Assembly (NCBI GenBank): GCA_016630955.3
Contig: CM049991.1
Location: forward strand, 1,922,001-1,986,000
Source: Didymella arachidicola
Taxonomy: Eukaryota > Ascomycota > Dothideomycetes > Pleosporales > Didymellaceae
Reading direction: 5' to 3'
Length of the DNA stretch: 64,000 nt
The position numbers were made by a program, and so were the translations under genes. The notes beneath the pieces are model-generated. The model made no database searches. It saw nothing but the letters and a program-made list of their open reading frames with translations, and had not been told where the DNA came from. This document shows positions 44,472 through 54,435 of the stretch, piece after piece (position 1 is the stretch's first letter; the number at the start of each line of letters is the position of its first letter).

Positions 44472-47400
44472 GGTGCGCAACAGGTTCCCATGTGTTTTCC
44501 GAGTTAGGGCACCCTAACCATTTAACTAGGTATTCAATGCGTTGTCCTTTTCCACGATGTGTCATTATTTTTTCGACTTCCCATTCGTCCTGGCCGTCCG
44601 CCTGGTAGTGAAAGTCTTGCTGGATCGGCGTTCTGGGGTCGGCTGGTTCCAATAGTGAGACGTGGAACACTGGGTGGATCTTCGCATCTTTGGGCAGCGC
44701 AAGTCGATAGTTGACTGGGCTAATTTGTTTGGAAATGAAAAATGGTCCGACCTTGACTTTGTCCAGTTTTTTCGTTGGTCGCCGTGTGCGTAGGTTTTTC
44801 GTAAGGAGATACACTTTATCCCCCTCCTTTAGCAGAGGCGCCGTTTTTCGTTTCTTGTTAACATAAGAGATGCTCCGTGACTGAGCTTTGGCGATGTTAT
44901 CGAGCGATTTTCTGTGTACTTCCTTCAGTGTTTCGACTGAGTTGATCGCTGATTCCGTTTGAATGTTACTGTCCAATGACCTGGTAAAGAGATTTGGGTG
45001 TCTCCCGTGGTTTGCGAAGAACGGCGTTACGCCCGTTGCTTCCGACAATTTGTTGTTGTACGCGATTTGTGCCATAGGTAGTAGTGAAACCCAGTTATCT
45101 TGCTGCTGGTTGCAGTAGATGCGAAGGTACGTCTCCATTGTTTGGTTCACTCGTTCTGTTTGGCCATCCGTCTGCGGATGATACGCGGTTGACAGTTTTT
45201 TCTTGGTACCAATAGCTGCTAACAGCGTGGTCCAGTAGTTCGATGTAAACAACTTGTCTCTATCGCTGATGATTGATTCGGAAATGCCGTGGTGTCGAAC
45301 AATCCTATCCAGGTACACTCGTGCGAGCTGCTCTGCAGTGTAGCTGTGGCGGAAAGGCACAAACTCAGCGGCTTTCGTGAATCGATCGACCACAACGAAG
45401 ATTGAGTCGTAGGTGTATCCTGTTACAGGATCCTTGGAGACAGGTAGCTGTGTAACGAAATCCATCGTGATGTTCGTCCATGGTGCCGTTGGCGGCTCCA
45501 TTGCCTGTGCTTCTCCATACTTGGCGTGCGTGCTGTGTTTGTTCTGCTGGCAGCTTACGCAATTCTTGATGAACTTGGCGACCTTGTCGCGCATGTTCGG
45601 GAACTCGTAATGTCTCTTGATGAGTTCCATTGTTCTGGTGATACCGGGGTGTCCATGAAGCGGGTCGTCGTGGTGACTGCTTATGACTTCTTCCTCCAGT
45701 TCCTCTGGTACCTGTGATGGTACATGATGCTCTTGGCGTACTAGCATCATATTGTTGAGCTGCTGGGATGGTCCCAACGATCCGTCGCTATTGATACCAA
45801 GGATCGCTGATTCGTTGATCGTCTTGGATCCTGCGAGGTCGTGTCGTCGACTGAGTGCGTCGGCTCTACCGTTGTCCTTCCCTGGTGTATAGAGGATCTT
45901 GAACTTATATTGTCCGAGGGTCTCGGACCATCGTACTTGTCGTCTGTTCAATACCTTTGTTGTCGTGAAGTGTACCAGGTTTTTGTGATCCGTGTAGATC
46001 GTAAGCTCCGAACAGCTTTCAGCGTAGACTCGCCAATGTTCTAGGGCAGATACGATCGCGAGTAATTCCTTGTCGTGTACGTCGTATCGTTCTTCGGGTC
46101 CTGAGAACTTGCGAGAATAGTAGGCAATCGGGTGCCATTGACCATCTCGTTCTTGTGTAATGCATGCTCCTAATGCCAAATCTGAGGCATCTGTTTCCAT
46201 TCGTAGCGGTTCTCCGCTCCTGAATGTAACCAACGTGGGTGGGTCTACACAAGCCTGTTTCAGCGTTTCAAAGGCTTTGTCCTGATCCTCGCCCCACTTG
46301 AAGGGTGTGTCCTTCCGCGTAAGTTTCGTAAGCGGCAAGGCCTTCGTGGAGTAATCCTTGATGAAGCGTCGGTTGAAGTTGACAAACCCAAGGAACTCTT
46401 GAATGTTCTTGACGGTTTTGGGTGTTGGCCAATCCTTCACAACCTGAATCTTTGCTTGGCTCATCTTGACTCCGTATCGTCCTACTACAAACCCTAGGAA
46501 CTCTACTTCTTCCTTGTGCCATTCGCACTTCTCGGGTTTCAAGCGTAGGTGCGCTGCTCCCAGGCAGGCAAGCACTTGTCGTACGTGTTCGACATGCTCT
46601 TCTAGTGTCTTACTGTACACTAAGATGTCATCGAGGTACGCCACCACGGTAATGTCTAAGTGTGCCCTTAGTACGTTGTTGATTAAGGCCTGACATGTCG
46701 CTGGTGCGTTGGTGAGCCCGAACGGCATGACCAAATACTCGTAATGACCATAACGGGTTCTAAACGCCGTCTTCCATTCTTCGCCCTCCTTCATGCGGAT
46801 GAGGTTGTATGCTCCTCTTAAGTCTAACGCAGTGAAGTACTGTGCTCCGGCTAACCGATCCTGGAGTTCGCTGATGTTCGGTAGCGGGTAACGATTCTTG
46901 ATTGTGATATCGTTGAGCTTTCGGTAATCGATGCAAGGTCGTAGCTTGCCATCTTTCTTTGGTACGAATAGAACGGGAAATCCTGCTGGGGATTCTGATT
47001 CTCTGATGAATCCTTTGTCGAGGTTCTCCTTGAGGTAGTTGCGCAGCTCCTCAAGTTCCTTTTCCGACATCTGGTATATTGGCCCGAATGGGGGCTTCTT
47101 GCCTGGCTCGAGCTTAATCTCGTGGTCCCATTCCTGGTGCTGCGGTAATGCCTTCGCAGTCTTCTCATCGCGGAAGAGGTCTATAAACTCTCTGTATTCG
47201 TCCGGGATGTCAGGAGTTGTACTGTTCTCCTTAACCGTCGCTTTGTGATCCGGGGGCTGGTCGGTATCTGCACGGTCGACCGCTCTATCTTGGCGCGTCT
47301 TGTTCGAAGAGATGTTGTTGATCTCCTTCTCATCCACCAGCTGCGTCGTGAGCTGCGCGGGTCGCTGTCCGGGTGTACCTGATCCGTGACACGTGAGCGT

Positions 47401-47919
47401 TATTCGCTGGTTCTTCCAGTCGATCCATGGATTGTGCTCTCTTAACCAAGGGAGTCCTAATATGATATCGTGGGCGGCCGTTCCCAGAACATCTAGGTCT
47501 ATCAATTCCTCGTGGTTGAATACTTTCAGACGTCGCTGTACCACTTCGTGGGTCACAGTCGACTCTCCTGGCATTGGTTCTCCGTTGGCTACTCGTAAAG
47601 GGTATGGTTCCTCCTTTCTTCGCTTCTGCAAGCCTGCTTGCGCGATAGCGGATTGAGACACATAGTTACTTTGTGCTCCTGAGTCCAACAATGCCGTCAT
47701 CCTGGTGCCTTCTAGCACGACAGGGAATTTGATGAGGGACTGGGCCTCATTGGAATCCTGACGTCGATTCCGGGAGCCCTGGACTGTGTTGAGTGAAAGT
47801 TCTCGTCCGGGTCGTCCTTGGCGTCTGTTTGCCATATGTCTAAAAAAGACTCGTCCTGGGGCATAAAACCGCTCAGGCGTTTTAGTGTTTCGTGGTTCCT
47901 GCACTTCGGGTGGAAGCAC
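44371..47919 (-). CDS. Pol polyprotein of element 1 (PR-RT-RH-IN-chromodomain)
   Basis: Open frame of 1182 codons, entered by -1 frameshift from gag rather than by its own ATG. Protease has D79-S-G. RT has YLDD at 428-431. RNase H has D577 and TDHKNL near 643. Integrase has an HHCC zinc region (H757...C787-x2-C790) and the D820, D886, E922 triad with 35 residues between the last two. A GPFF module sits near 1058. The C-terminal chromodomain (about 1112-1160, EYLVKWLG...ENTWEP) marks it as a chromovirus and normally directs integration to modified chromatin. The last ~22 residues after the chromodomain are unrelated to those of element 2. No stop or frameshift is present. Confidence 0.95.
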   Translation of the reverse strand: MLPPEVQEPRNTKTPERFYAPGRVFFRHMANRRQGRPGRELSLNTVQGSRNRRQDSNEAQSLIKFPVVLEGTRMTALLDSGAQSNYVSQSAIAQAGLQKRRKEEPYPLRVANGEPMPGESTVTHEVVQRRLKVFNHEELIDLDVLGTAAHDIILGLPWLREHNPWIDWKNQRITLTCHGSGTPGQRPAQLTTQLVDEKEINNISSNKTRQDRAVDRADTDQPPDHKATVKENSTTPDIPDEYREFIDLFRDEKTAKALPQHQEWDHEIKLEPGKKPPFGPIYQMSEKELEELRNYLKENLDKGFIRESESPAGFPVLFVPKKDGKLRPCIDYRKLNDITIKNRYPLPNISELQDRLAGAQYFTALDLRGAYNLIRMKEGEEWKTAFRTRYGHYEYLVMPFGLTNAPATCQALINNVLRAHLDITVVAYLDDILVYSKTLEEHVEHVRQVLACLGAAHLRLKPEKCEWHKEEVEFLGFVVGRYGVKMSQAKIQVVKDWPTPKTVKNIQEFLGFVNFNRRFIKDYSTKALPLTKLTRKDTPFKWGEDQDKAFETLKQACVDPPTLVTFRSGEPLRMETDASDLALGACITQERDGQWHPIAYYSRKFSGPEERYDVHDKELLAIVSALEHWRVYAESCSELTIYTDHKNLVHFTTTKVLNRRQVRWSETLGQYKFKILYTPGKDNGRADALSRRHDLAGSKTINESAILGINSDGSLGPSQQLNNMMLVRQEHHVPSQVPEELEEEVISSHHDDPLHGHPGITRTMELIKRHYEFPNMRDKVAKFIKNCVSCQQNKHSTHAKYGEAQAMEPPTAPWTNITMDFVTQLPVSKDPVTGYTYDSIFVVVDRFTKAAEFVPFRHSYTAEQLARVYLDRIVRHHGISESIISDRDKLFTSNYWTTLLAAIGTKKKLSTAYHPQTDGQTERVNQTMETYLRIYCNQQQDNWVSLLPMAQIAYNNKLSEATGVTPFFANHGRHPNLFTRSLDSNIQTESAINSVETLKEVHRKSLDNIAKAQSRSISYVNKKRKTAPLLKEGDKVYLLTKNLRTRRPTKKLDKVKVGPFFISKQISPVNYRLALPKDAKIHPVFHVSLLEPADPRTPIQQDFHYQADGQDEWEVEKIMTHRGKGQRIEYLVKWLGCPNSENTWEPVAHLKNCQQLLSQYQQQPRSGTTEGLRPRLRLKARP

Positions 47920-49964
47920 TCAGCCCATTCTTGGCCGTAGCACCTCTCGGCTTGTACCATGTGCATGTTGAAGATGTCCTCCACACATTCAATTCCTGGG
48001 AAGTGGAGATTCGTGCGCTTATCCCACAAGTGATCTGCGCAGTAGGTGTCCATGCATTCCCACCAGTATTCCTCGCAGCTCTCGGGCTTGCTAGGAAACC
48101 ATCCACTGTCCAGCTTGAACTGCTTATGGTCCTCACAGCCTTCGTGGTAACACTGCTTAGGCGAAAGTTGAGGGTGGTATGGGTTCCGAATGTCCTGGTG
48201 TAGTTGTGACGTGTAGCTCCGAGCTGGCAAAGCGGGCTGTCGGTCGAAGTCGGGTTCATCTCGACTTCGAGCGTATGAGTTGTAATCGTCCAGCTGTTGC
48301 TGAGTCGCAGAGTTGTTTTTTCTCCAGTGAATGAAATCTTCCGTGTGCCATTCTTTGTTGGTCTTCCGTGCGTTCGCTACTTGCTGGTCGAATCCCTCAA
48401 GTGCTTCGGGATCGCCGAGCAGATACTGTCTTGACCGTTGGATGTTTTCTTCCGTCATCCACTCTCGAACAGTCTCGACATCCTGTAGGCTTGGTGTCTG
48501 CATAGTAACGGATGGCGCTTCTCCCTTGTGTTCTGGGATGTTGTTGACAATGGTTAAGTTTATCGTTGGTACTCGAGGTTCTTGGAAGGCAGGAGTCTGG
48601 GTGGATTGGTCGCGCGAGACCATCATGTCCTGACTATGTTGCGCTCTGTTGCACACAATTAAACGTTTCCCTTCCTTTGAATAGTACTTGTCGTTGAGCC
48701 GGAAAAAGGAATCGTAGTATCGTTTGCCGACAATAATGCTGTCGTCCTGGGTATCGCACTCTACCACATGGTGTTGGCGGGGATCATTGTCAATCCATTC
48801 CATTTTAGGGTAGGGTGTTGGTGACCGGATTTGCTTGCTTGGAGCATCCTCATCGGACTCCTCGATGTAGTCGTTGTCGAGTCCGGAAGTGGGGTCTTCC
48901 ATGAGACGTCCCATCTCATTAGTAACGACCTCCCACTCTTGGTCGCCGCTGTCGTCATGAGCCAGCATGTTCAGCTGCCTGGTTACTTTGTTCTTCATGC
49001 GACAGTCGCGGGCGTAGTGGCCTGGCTTGCCACAGCCGTAACAAGTCACTGAAGACTTATCACCGCGGTTATTACTACCCTTCTTTTTCTCATTCCATCG
49101 TTCAGGTCCTTTGTTAATGTTGGAGAGGTCCATTGCTGCAGGACCGTAGTATCCACTGTTCGTATCGTTGTGGACACGGCGTCCCATGTTGGCTTGGTAA
49201 AGGCCACCACGTTGACCACGGCGGTAGTTGTTGTTATGCCACTGGTTGCGTGGAGCCTGGGGTGGGCGAGTGACCTGAGTCGCGACTCGCACACGAGGGT
49301 CCTCTCTTAATTCTTGCTGAAGGTCGTAGAGCTTAACGTCGATACTGATTGCTTCATTTACTAGCGCGTCGAAGGTATCGGTGGATGCGGCAGTCCGCAT
49401 GAGCTCTTCTTTGACCTTGGGCTTAAGGCCTTGTTTGAACATGGTCATCAGCGCAACGTCGTCCCAGCCGGTGAACGTAGCTACTTGCTGAAACTTGGCA
49501 GCGTAGTCGGCGGCGGACGCAGTTTGTCGGATGCGCTGAATCTCGCGTCGGGCGATGGTTGGTTCGTTGTGCACTCCAAATACTTGGCGAATCTGTTCTT
49601 TGAACAGATCGAAGTCTTCGATCCATGGGTCGATATCTGCTGAGTTGCTTGCTCCGTCGTGGTAACGGCGAATAAAGGGTTTGATCCAAGTGAACGCGCG
49701 ATCCTTCATAAACGTGCTCACGAAAGTGACACGCTTCTCCTCTGGGATGCGTTCTCCTTGGAACATGAAAAACAGATCGAACTTCATGAGCCAGTCTTCC
49801 AGCTTGTCGCGAGTGCCATCAAAGGCCTCGGGTTTAGCCACGGGGTAAACACTGGTAGGGGCAGGCGCCGCTGCCTCCTCGTCCATGTCGAGATCGTCAT
49901 CAGCCGTACGGCGTGATGCGTTGGAGTTGCTTGGGGTAGCACGGGATCCTGAGGTAGTACTCAT
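47712..49964 (-). CDS. Gag polyprotein of element 1
   Basis: 750 residues from the ATG at 49964. The capsid-type region (about residues 45-210) reads AFDGTRDKLEDWLMKFDLFF and DYAAKFQQVATFTGWDD. A CCHC knuckle CYGCGKPGHYARDC follows near residue 315. An unusually long C-terminal extension has three C-x4-C-x2-H motifs (CYHEGCEDH, CMDTYCADH, CFHPKCRNH), each followed by a similar L..G.FP..E segment. It overlaps pol by 208 bp; the slippery heptamer sits just after the third motif. Packages element RNA into virus-like particles. Confidence 0.9.
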   Translation of the reverse strand: MSTTSGSRATPSNSNASRRTADDDLDMDEEAAAPAPTSVYPVAKPEAFDGTRDKLEDWLMKFDLFFMFQGERIPEEKRVTFVSTFMKDRAFTWIKPFIRRYHDGASNSADIDPWIEDFDLFKEQIRQVFGVHNEPTIARREIQRIRQTASAADYAAKFQQVATFTGWDDVALMTMFKQGLKPKVKEELMRTAASTDTFDALVNEAISIDVKLYDLQQELREDPRVRVATQVTRPPQAPRNQWHNNNYRRGQRGGLYQANMGRRVHNDTNSGYYGPAAMDLSNINKGPERWNEKKKGSNNRGDKSSVTCYGCGKPGHYARDCRMKNKVTRQLNMLAHDDSGDQEWEVVTNEMGRLMEDPTSGLDNDYIEESDEDAPSKQIRSPTPYPKMEWIDNDPRQHHVVECDTQDDSIIVGKRYYDSFFRLNDKYYSKEGKRLIVCNRAQHSQDMMVSRDQSTQTPAFQEPRVPTINLTIVNNIPEHKGEAPSVTMQTPSLQDVETVREWMTEENIQRSRQYLLGDPEALEGFDQQVANARKTNKEWHTEDFIHWRKNNSATQQQLDDYNSYARSRDEPDFDRQPALPARSYTSQLHQDIRNPYHPQLSPKQCYHEGCEDHKQFKLDSGWFPSKPESCEEYWWECMDTYCADHLWDKRTNLHFPGIECVEDIFNMHMVQAERCYGQEWAECFHPKCRNHETLKRLSGFMPQDESFLDIWQTDAKDDPDENFHSTQSRAPGIDVRIPMRPSPSSNSLSC
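47841..47847 (-). promoter_or_regulatory. -1 ribosomal frameshift site U UUU UUA (element 1)
   Basis: On the minus strand the gag frame reads GAG TCT TTT TTA GAC, so T TTT TTA lies in the X XXY YYZ phase. A -1 slip moves the ribosome into the pol frame (TTT TTT AGA CAT ATG). It is conserved in element 2. Confidence 0.85.
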
Positions 49965-49970
49965 CTTGGG

Positions 49971-49981
49971 GGTGTTCAAAA
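49971..49981 (-). other. primer-binding site of element 1
   Basis: In sense, TTTTGAACACC directly follows the 5' LTR. It lacks the TGG start expected for a tRNA 3' end. Eight bases (TTGAACAC) are complementary to the LTR near the predicted transcript start. Confidence 0.55.
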
Positions 49982-50457
49982 TGTTGAAGTCGTACTTTAA
50001 GCAAAGCTCGTAAGCACTAATTCTATTGGTTCTCGGGGATGAGTACGGTGACAGGAAGCCGAAAGGGTTGGTTGCAATAAGGTGTACAGATACGATCTGT
50101 CAGTCTTGAGAGCAGGGTAACGATGAGTAGTACAGAGTAGACTGTCTAGCTCGAAGGTTGGGTTTGAGATCCAAAGACAAACTTGATAACTTAGGTTGAA
50201 CACGAACCGTAAGGGTTGTGTTCCTACATACTATATACTTAAGGAGTGTAAGGGTGTTATGCGCGATGCTCTGTCGCTCTGTGTGTTCTCTCGAGATCAG
50301 GAGAGCAAGGAGAGCAACGCTGCTTTCTTGTTCTCATGCCAAGGAGAGGTCGGAGAGAGCACCTCTTGTTGTGCTCTCTCGTGTTTACTCGCTTGGTGAG
50401 AGCGACCCCGGTTGCCCCGCGAGTTAAAGTGGGGCTAGGCTGCAACGGACCGTAACA
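49982..50457 (-). repeat. 5' LTR of element 1 (U3 type I)
   Basis: 476 bp; appears identical to 43409-43884 base for base. Followed by CTTAG, the target duplication. Confidence 0.95.
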
Positions 50458-51664
50458 CTTAGTAGCTACTTTAAGTTTATAAATATACTTTTATACTAAA
50501 ACTAGCTTATATAATAAAATAGCTCCCTTTTTTATATAGTACTTAAGTGCGCTTAGTATAGAATTAGGTAAGCTACCCTACTATACCTTATACCTATCTT
50601 AAATTAGAGTAGATTGCAACCTAAATTCTAAAGTATTACTTAGTATTTATAACTACTAGGGCTTATTACTAGTAGAGAGTTATAGTAAAGGCATGCGTAG
50701 CTTTATATTAAGGCCTATTATAACCTATTATAGGTTAAAGGGGATAAGTCTAGTACCTTAGAACCCTCTTTAGATATTACTAGGTGTTATTATAGTATTA
50801 TAGGCACGCTTAAAGTATAGTAAAAACTTAGGCTTTATAATATAGTTAATCTAGTTATATATAAAGTCTTTAGCTTAGCATCTATATATATACTTTAAAG
50901 GACTAAAACAGCCTATATTAAGTAGTTAAAGGAGGTATAATAAGTAAGAAGGTATATAGATAGTAATAATCTTACTATCTTTATAGTATTACTAGAAGTC
51001 TAGTAAGTTATAACTTTTATAGCTATTAATAATAAGTATATAGTAGGTACCTACTATATATCCTTTTATATACTTATTAAAGTACTTTAACTACTATAGA
51101 CTAAGCTAATTTATAGTCTAGCTATTCTTAAAGATCCTAATAACCTAGTCTTTAGGTAGGTCTTCTTTCTTATACTAGTTAGTAAGCTAGTTGCATACTT
51201 TAAAGATAATAAAGGGTAGAATAGCCTACTCTATAGTATTAATACCTTAGATAACTATTATCTACTTTTAGTTACCTAGCTAGACCTACTTTAGTCTTCT
51301 TTAATACTTTAAAGCTATAATAACTACTTTAGTAGATATTTAGCCTATTATAAAGCCTATCTTATTAAAGTTATATATATTATTATTCTAGATACTATAT
51401 TTAGCTTTAATATTAGCTACTAGGCTAAACTAGCTCTATATAACCTTAGAATTCTTATAGAGGGCTCTTCTATAGTTATACTTATAATTAAACTTTACTT
51501 TAAGTTCTAGTTAGTATAAAATAAATATACTAGCCTAGTTTATACTAATATAGGCTATACTATACTTATTATATAGAGAATTAGCTATATTAGCTATAGT
51601 ATTAAGCTAGAGGGGAAATCTTTATATAGCTAGCTTAAGTATATACTTAATAATTACCTACTTC

Positions 51665-52196
51665 TGTTGAAGTCGTACTTTAAGCAAAGCTCGTAAGCAC
51701 TAATTCTATTGGTTCTCGGGGATGAGTACGGTGACAGGAAGCCGAAAGGGTTGGTTGCAATAAGGTGTACAGATACGATCTGTCAGTCTTGAGAGCAGGG
51801 TAACGATGAGTAGTACAGAGTAGACTGTCTAGCTCGAAGGTTAGGTTTGAGATCCAAAGACAAACTTGATAACTTAGGTTGAACACAAACCTTAAGGGTT
51901 GTGTTCCTGTCTGCTATATACACAAAAGTCTCATAGAGTCTCATAGTCCTATAGGACTAAGTCTCGTGAGACTGTAGGACCTCTGAGACAAGGAGTGGCT
52001 CTCATTGGTCCGTTGTCCCAAAGTCCCGTGTTCGGTTATTACCTGTCCCAATGGGACGCTATGCCGCAATAGTACTAGTGTGATTCCGTGTCGTTCTGGT
52101 GGGGTTGGGCCTTCAGCGAGGTCGCCGTGCCGCCTTGTAATTCCTTCCATCATACATAACTGTACGTCCCCCGAGTCCCAACTCATGTTCGTAACA
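51665..52196 (-). repeat. solo LTR with U3 type IV
   Basis: 532 bp, TGTTG...TAACA, flanked by the duplication ACTTC (51660-51664 and 52197-52201), with no internal region. The left ~245 bp is nearly identical to the other LTRs. The right part is unrelated and rich in GTCTCA, GAGAC and GTCCC words, including GTCTCGTGAGAC. Confidence 0.92.
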
Positions 52197-52300
52197 ACTT
52201 CTTAGTATTAGTTAGGTTTTATAAGTTAGCTATAGTATTAGTATATAAAGGTTATCTAGTATATCTATTATATAAGGTTACTTATAGCGCGTTATAGATA

Positions 52301-54165
52301 ACGTACATCACGGGCGAGCGGCGCACATGGGCGAGCGGCGCACTTTTGCCAAGACCCCACCAAAAACACCTACATTATGGCCCAGAACACCACAAATTAG
52401 CCCTGCATAAGGCAAAACAAGCTGTAATATTACTTAGGGACCTCTTCTGCTCTATTATTGCACGTTCGTGCGTTGTGCCCACCCTCTCCGCACCGTCCAC
52501 AGCGTCGTTGGGATGGTTCACCTCCTTCAGCACGCACCTGCGTCTTCCTCTTCTTTCCATCACTACGCGCGCTAAACTCTAATAGAGTAGTCCGCCGCTG
52601 GCCCTCTTTAACCATGAGGCTTCCCTCTGTCTGGATATGCCTTCTTTTGCGCGATCTACGTTCTGTAGCAGCTGCTAGAGCTGCGTGAAGCGCAGCGTTC
52701 TCCCGTTGTGCTAAAGCCAGCTTGTGCGCAACAATTGCTGCCCCCTTTGAGACCTTCTCAAACGCTTCAACCATAGAGGTTGGTGAGCTGTCTATATGCC
52801 TCTGAATCCTCTTCTTCACAAGCGTTGATTGGGACCCGAATTCTAGGGTATTGCTTGGGGTTTGCGACTGCCAGAGCGGGCTGTTTTGGGGGAGTGGTGG
52901 CGATGGGGTGCGCAGCCTCACATTCAGGGTTGATATAACGCGATCTGGGTCAAATGGAGCCAATCCGGCCCCTCGGAACCCTCCCTAGATGTTGCTGGAG
53001 GTTATAGCTTTGTTATAAGCTGCTATAAAGCATAGGAGGAACTCCTGCTTTGTGATGTGGTTAATCCGGTTGTGTATAAGCTGATTGACCTCACCCCCGT
53101 ACGCCTTCTTTAGAGGGCCAAAACAAGCCACATCAAGTGGCTGAAGGAGGTGCGATGAGTGCGGAGGCATGCATAGGATCATAATCTTCTGATCCTTGCA
53201 GTATTGCGCGAATTCTGCAGTGTTATGGCTCCCATGACCATCAATAATCAGCAACCGGTGGCTGCCAACAGTACGCGCCTTTGTATGCCTGTTAAAGTGC
53301 TTCAACCAGTCAAAACCAAGCTCGTTAGTAGTCCAGCCGTTCTCAGAGACAGCAACAGTCCAATCCTGGGGCAGGTCATCATCTTTGTACCAGTTAGACT
53401 GGTGGCGGCGGGCTTTGAAGATGATGTAGGGCGGGATTGCCCACCCTGTGGCATTGATGCCCTGGATGACCGTTACCCACTCGCGATTGCCTGGCTGGAC
53501 TGCTTTTGCCCGTCCACGGGTCTCTGAAGCTGTAACGACTGCTCCTGGGCTTATCTGGCCCATCATGAAGCCTGTCTCGTCGAAGTTGTACGTGTCGTTG
53601 TCCTGGATGCCATACTTAGCTTAAGTGTTAGCTACAAGGTTGAACCAACCCTGTATAACCTCAGGATCCTCACAGAGGGCTCTCTTGTAGTCGTACTTGC
53701 GATTAAAGACCACTTTGAGCTCCTCCTGACGCAAAACGAACGTGCTGGCCCAGTTTGAGCCAACAGGGGCCAAACCGCGCTCTTTCCGCAGAGAATTGGC
53801 GATATCAGTCACATCTGCAAGCCGGGGAGGCCGTCCTTGCTTAGACAGCTCAAGTATATGCGTAACAATCACCTCCTCCTCAGTATTGGTCAGATTTCGT
53901 GAGTTGGCCATAGTATCAACGCGTGAAGGTCGTCCGGCGCGTCTTGCGCGTAGTGTTGTTTCAGGGGCGCTGAAGATAGCTGCAGCGCGTCGAACAGAGA
54001 GATTAGGGTCTTGTTTAAGAGCTTGGATTGCAAGCTGTATCTGAGCTTCTTTTAACGCGTCTGTCTGTTGTTTTTGTGGAGGCATTAGTAGAGGTTGGTG
54101 TTTTGGTAGGGTCTTGGCAAAAGTGCGCCGCTCGCCCATGTGCGCCGCTCGCCCGTGATGTACGT
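52301..54165 (-). mobile_element. pogo-type transposon 2, inserted in its own RIP-mutated relative
   Basis: 1,865 bp with 57-bp perfect TIRs (52301-52357 and 54109-54165, outer end ACGTACATCACGGGCG). The TIRs contain a direct repeat of GCGAGCGGCGCAC. TA duplications lie at 52299-52300 and 54166-54167. Normal GC content contrasts sharply with the TA-rich flanks, which are a RIP-mutated copy of the same element. Confidence 0.92.
52430..54085 (-). pseudogene. pogo-type transposase with two nonsense codons
   Basis: One continuous frame from the ATG at 54085 to 52430, interrupted only by TAA (53623-53621) and TAG (52987-52985); single C-to-T changes in glutamine codons could make both. It shows the HTH region (LSVRRAAAIFSAPETTLRARR), the CENP-B-type domain, and the DDE_1 motifs FDETGFMMG, LLIIDGHGSH and LLQPLDVACFGPLK. 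The C-terminal extension ends in a CCHC knuckle (CGRCGEGGHNARTC). The product would stop at about residue 155, before the catalytic domain, so this copy depends on another transposase to move. Confidence 0.85.
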
Positions 54166-54435
54166 TAGCTATAGTATATTACTTAAAAAGTTTAGGGTCT
54201 TAAATAAGAGCTTAAAGTATAAGCTATACTTAAGATTTACTTAATATATTAGTTTAGCGCTATTATTAAGGTATTAGTATAGAAAAGGTGTTTTAGTATA
54301 GTCTTAGTAAAAGTAGGTAATTTATCTATATAAATAGCTTACCTATAAGGTATATTAGAGTATATTAATACTATTTAAATATATTACTAGTATCTATATC
54401 CTCTATTTCTACTTTATAGGTATAGAAGTTATATC

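Larger units (their letters stand above)
43409..50457 (-). mobile_element. complete Ty3/gypsy chromovirus (element 1)
   Basis: 7,049 bp with two 476-bp LTRs that look identical, each starting TGTTG and ending TAACA on the plus strand. It is flanked by a perfect 5-bp target duplication CTTAG (43404-43408 and 50458-50462). In sense (minus) order it has: 5' LTR, primer-binding site, gag, -1 slippery site, pol with protease/RT/RNase H/integrase/chromodomain, an antisense accessory gene, polypurine tract and 3' LTR. All reading frames are open, so it looks very young. It inserted into the RIP-mutated pogo element. Confidence 0.95.
43037..54350 (-). mobile_element. RIP-mutated pogo copy, split by three later insertions
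   Basis: Four separated TA-rich pieces (43037-43408, 50458-51664, 52197-52300, 54166-54350) line up in order with the intact pogo copy at 52301-54165 if many C-to-T and G-to-A changes are allowed. For example, AAAACAGCCTATATTAAGT corresponds to AAAACAAGCCACATCAAGT. Its degenerate TIRs (43037 onward, and up to 54350) still pair with each other and are next to TA. The coding capacity is destroyed. Confidence 0.8.
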
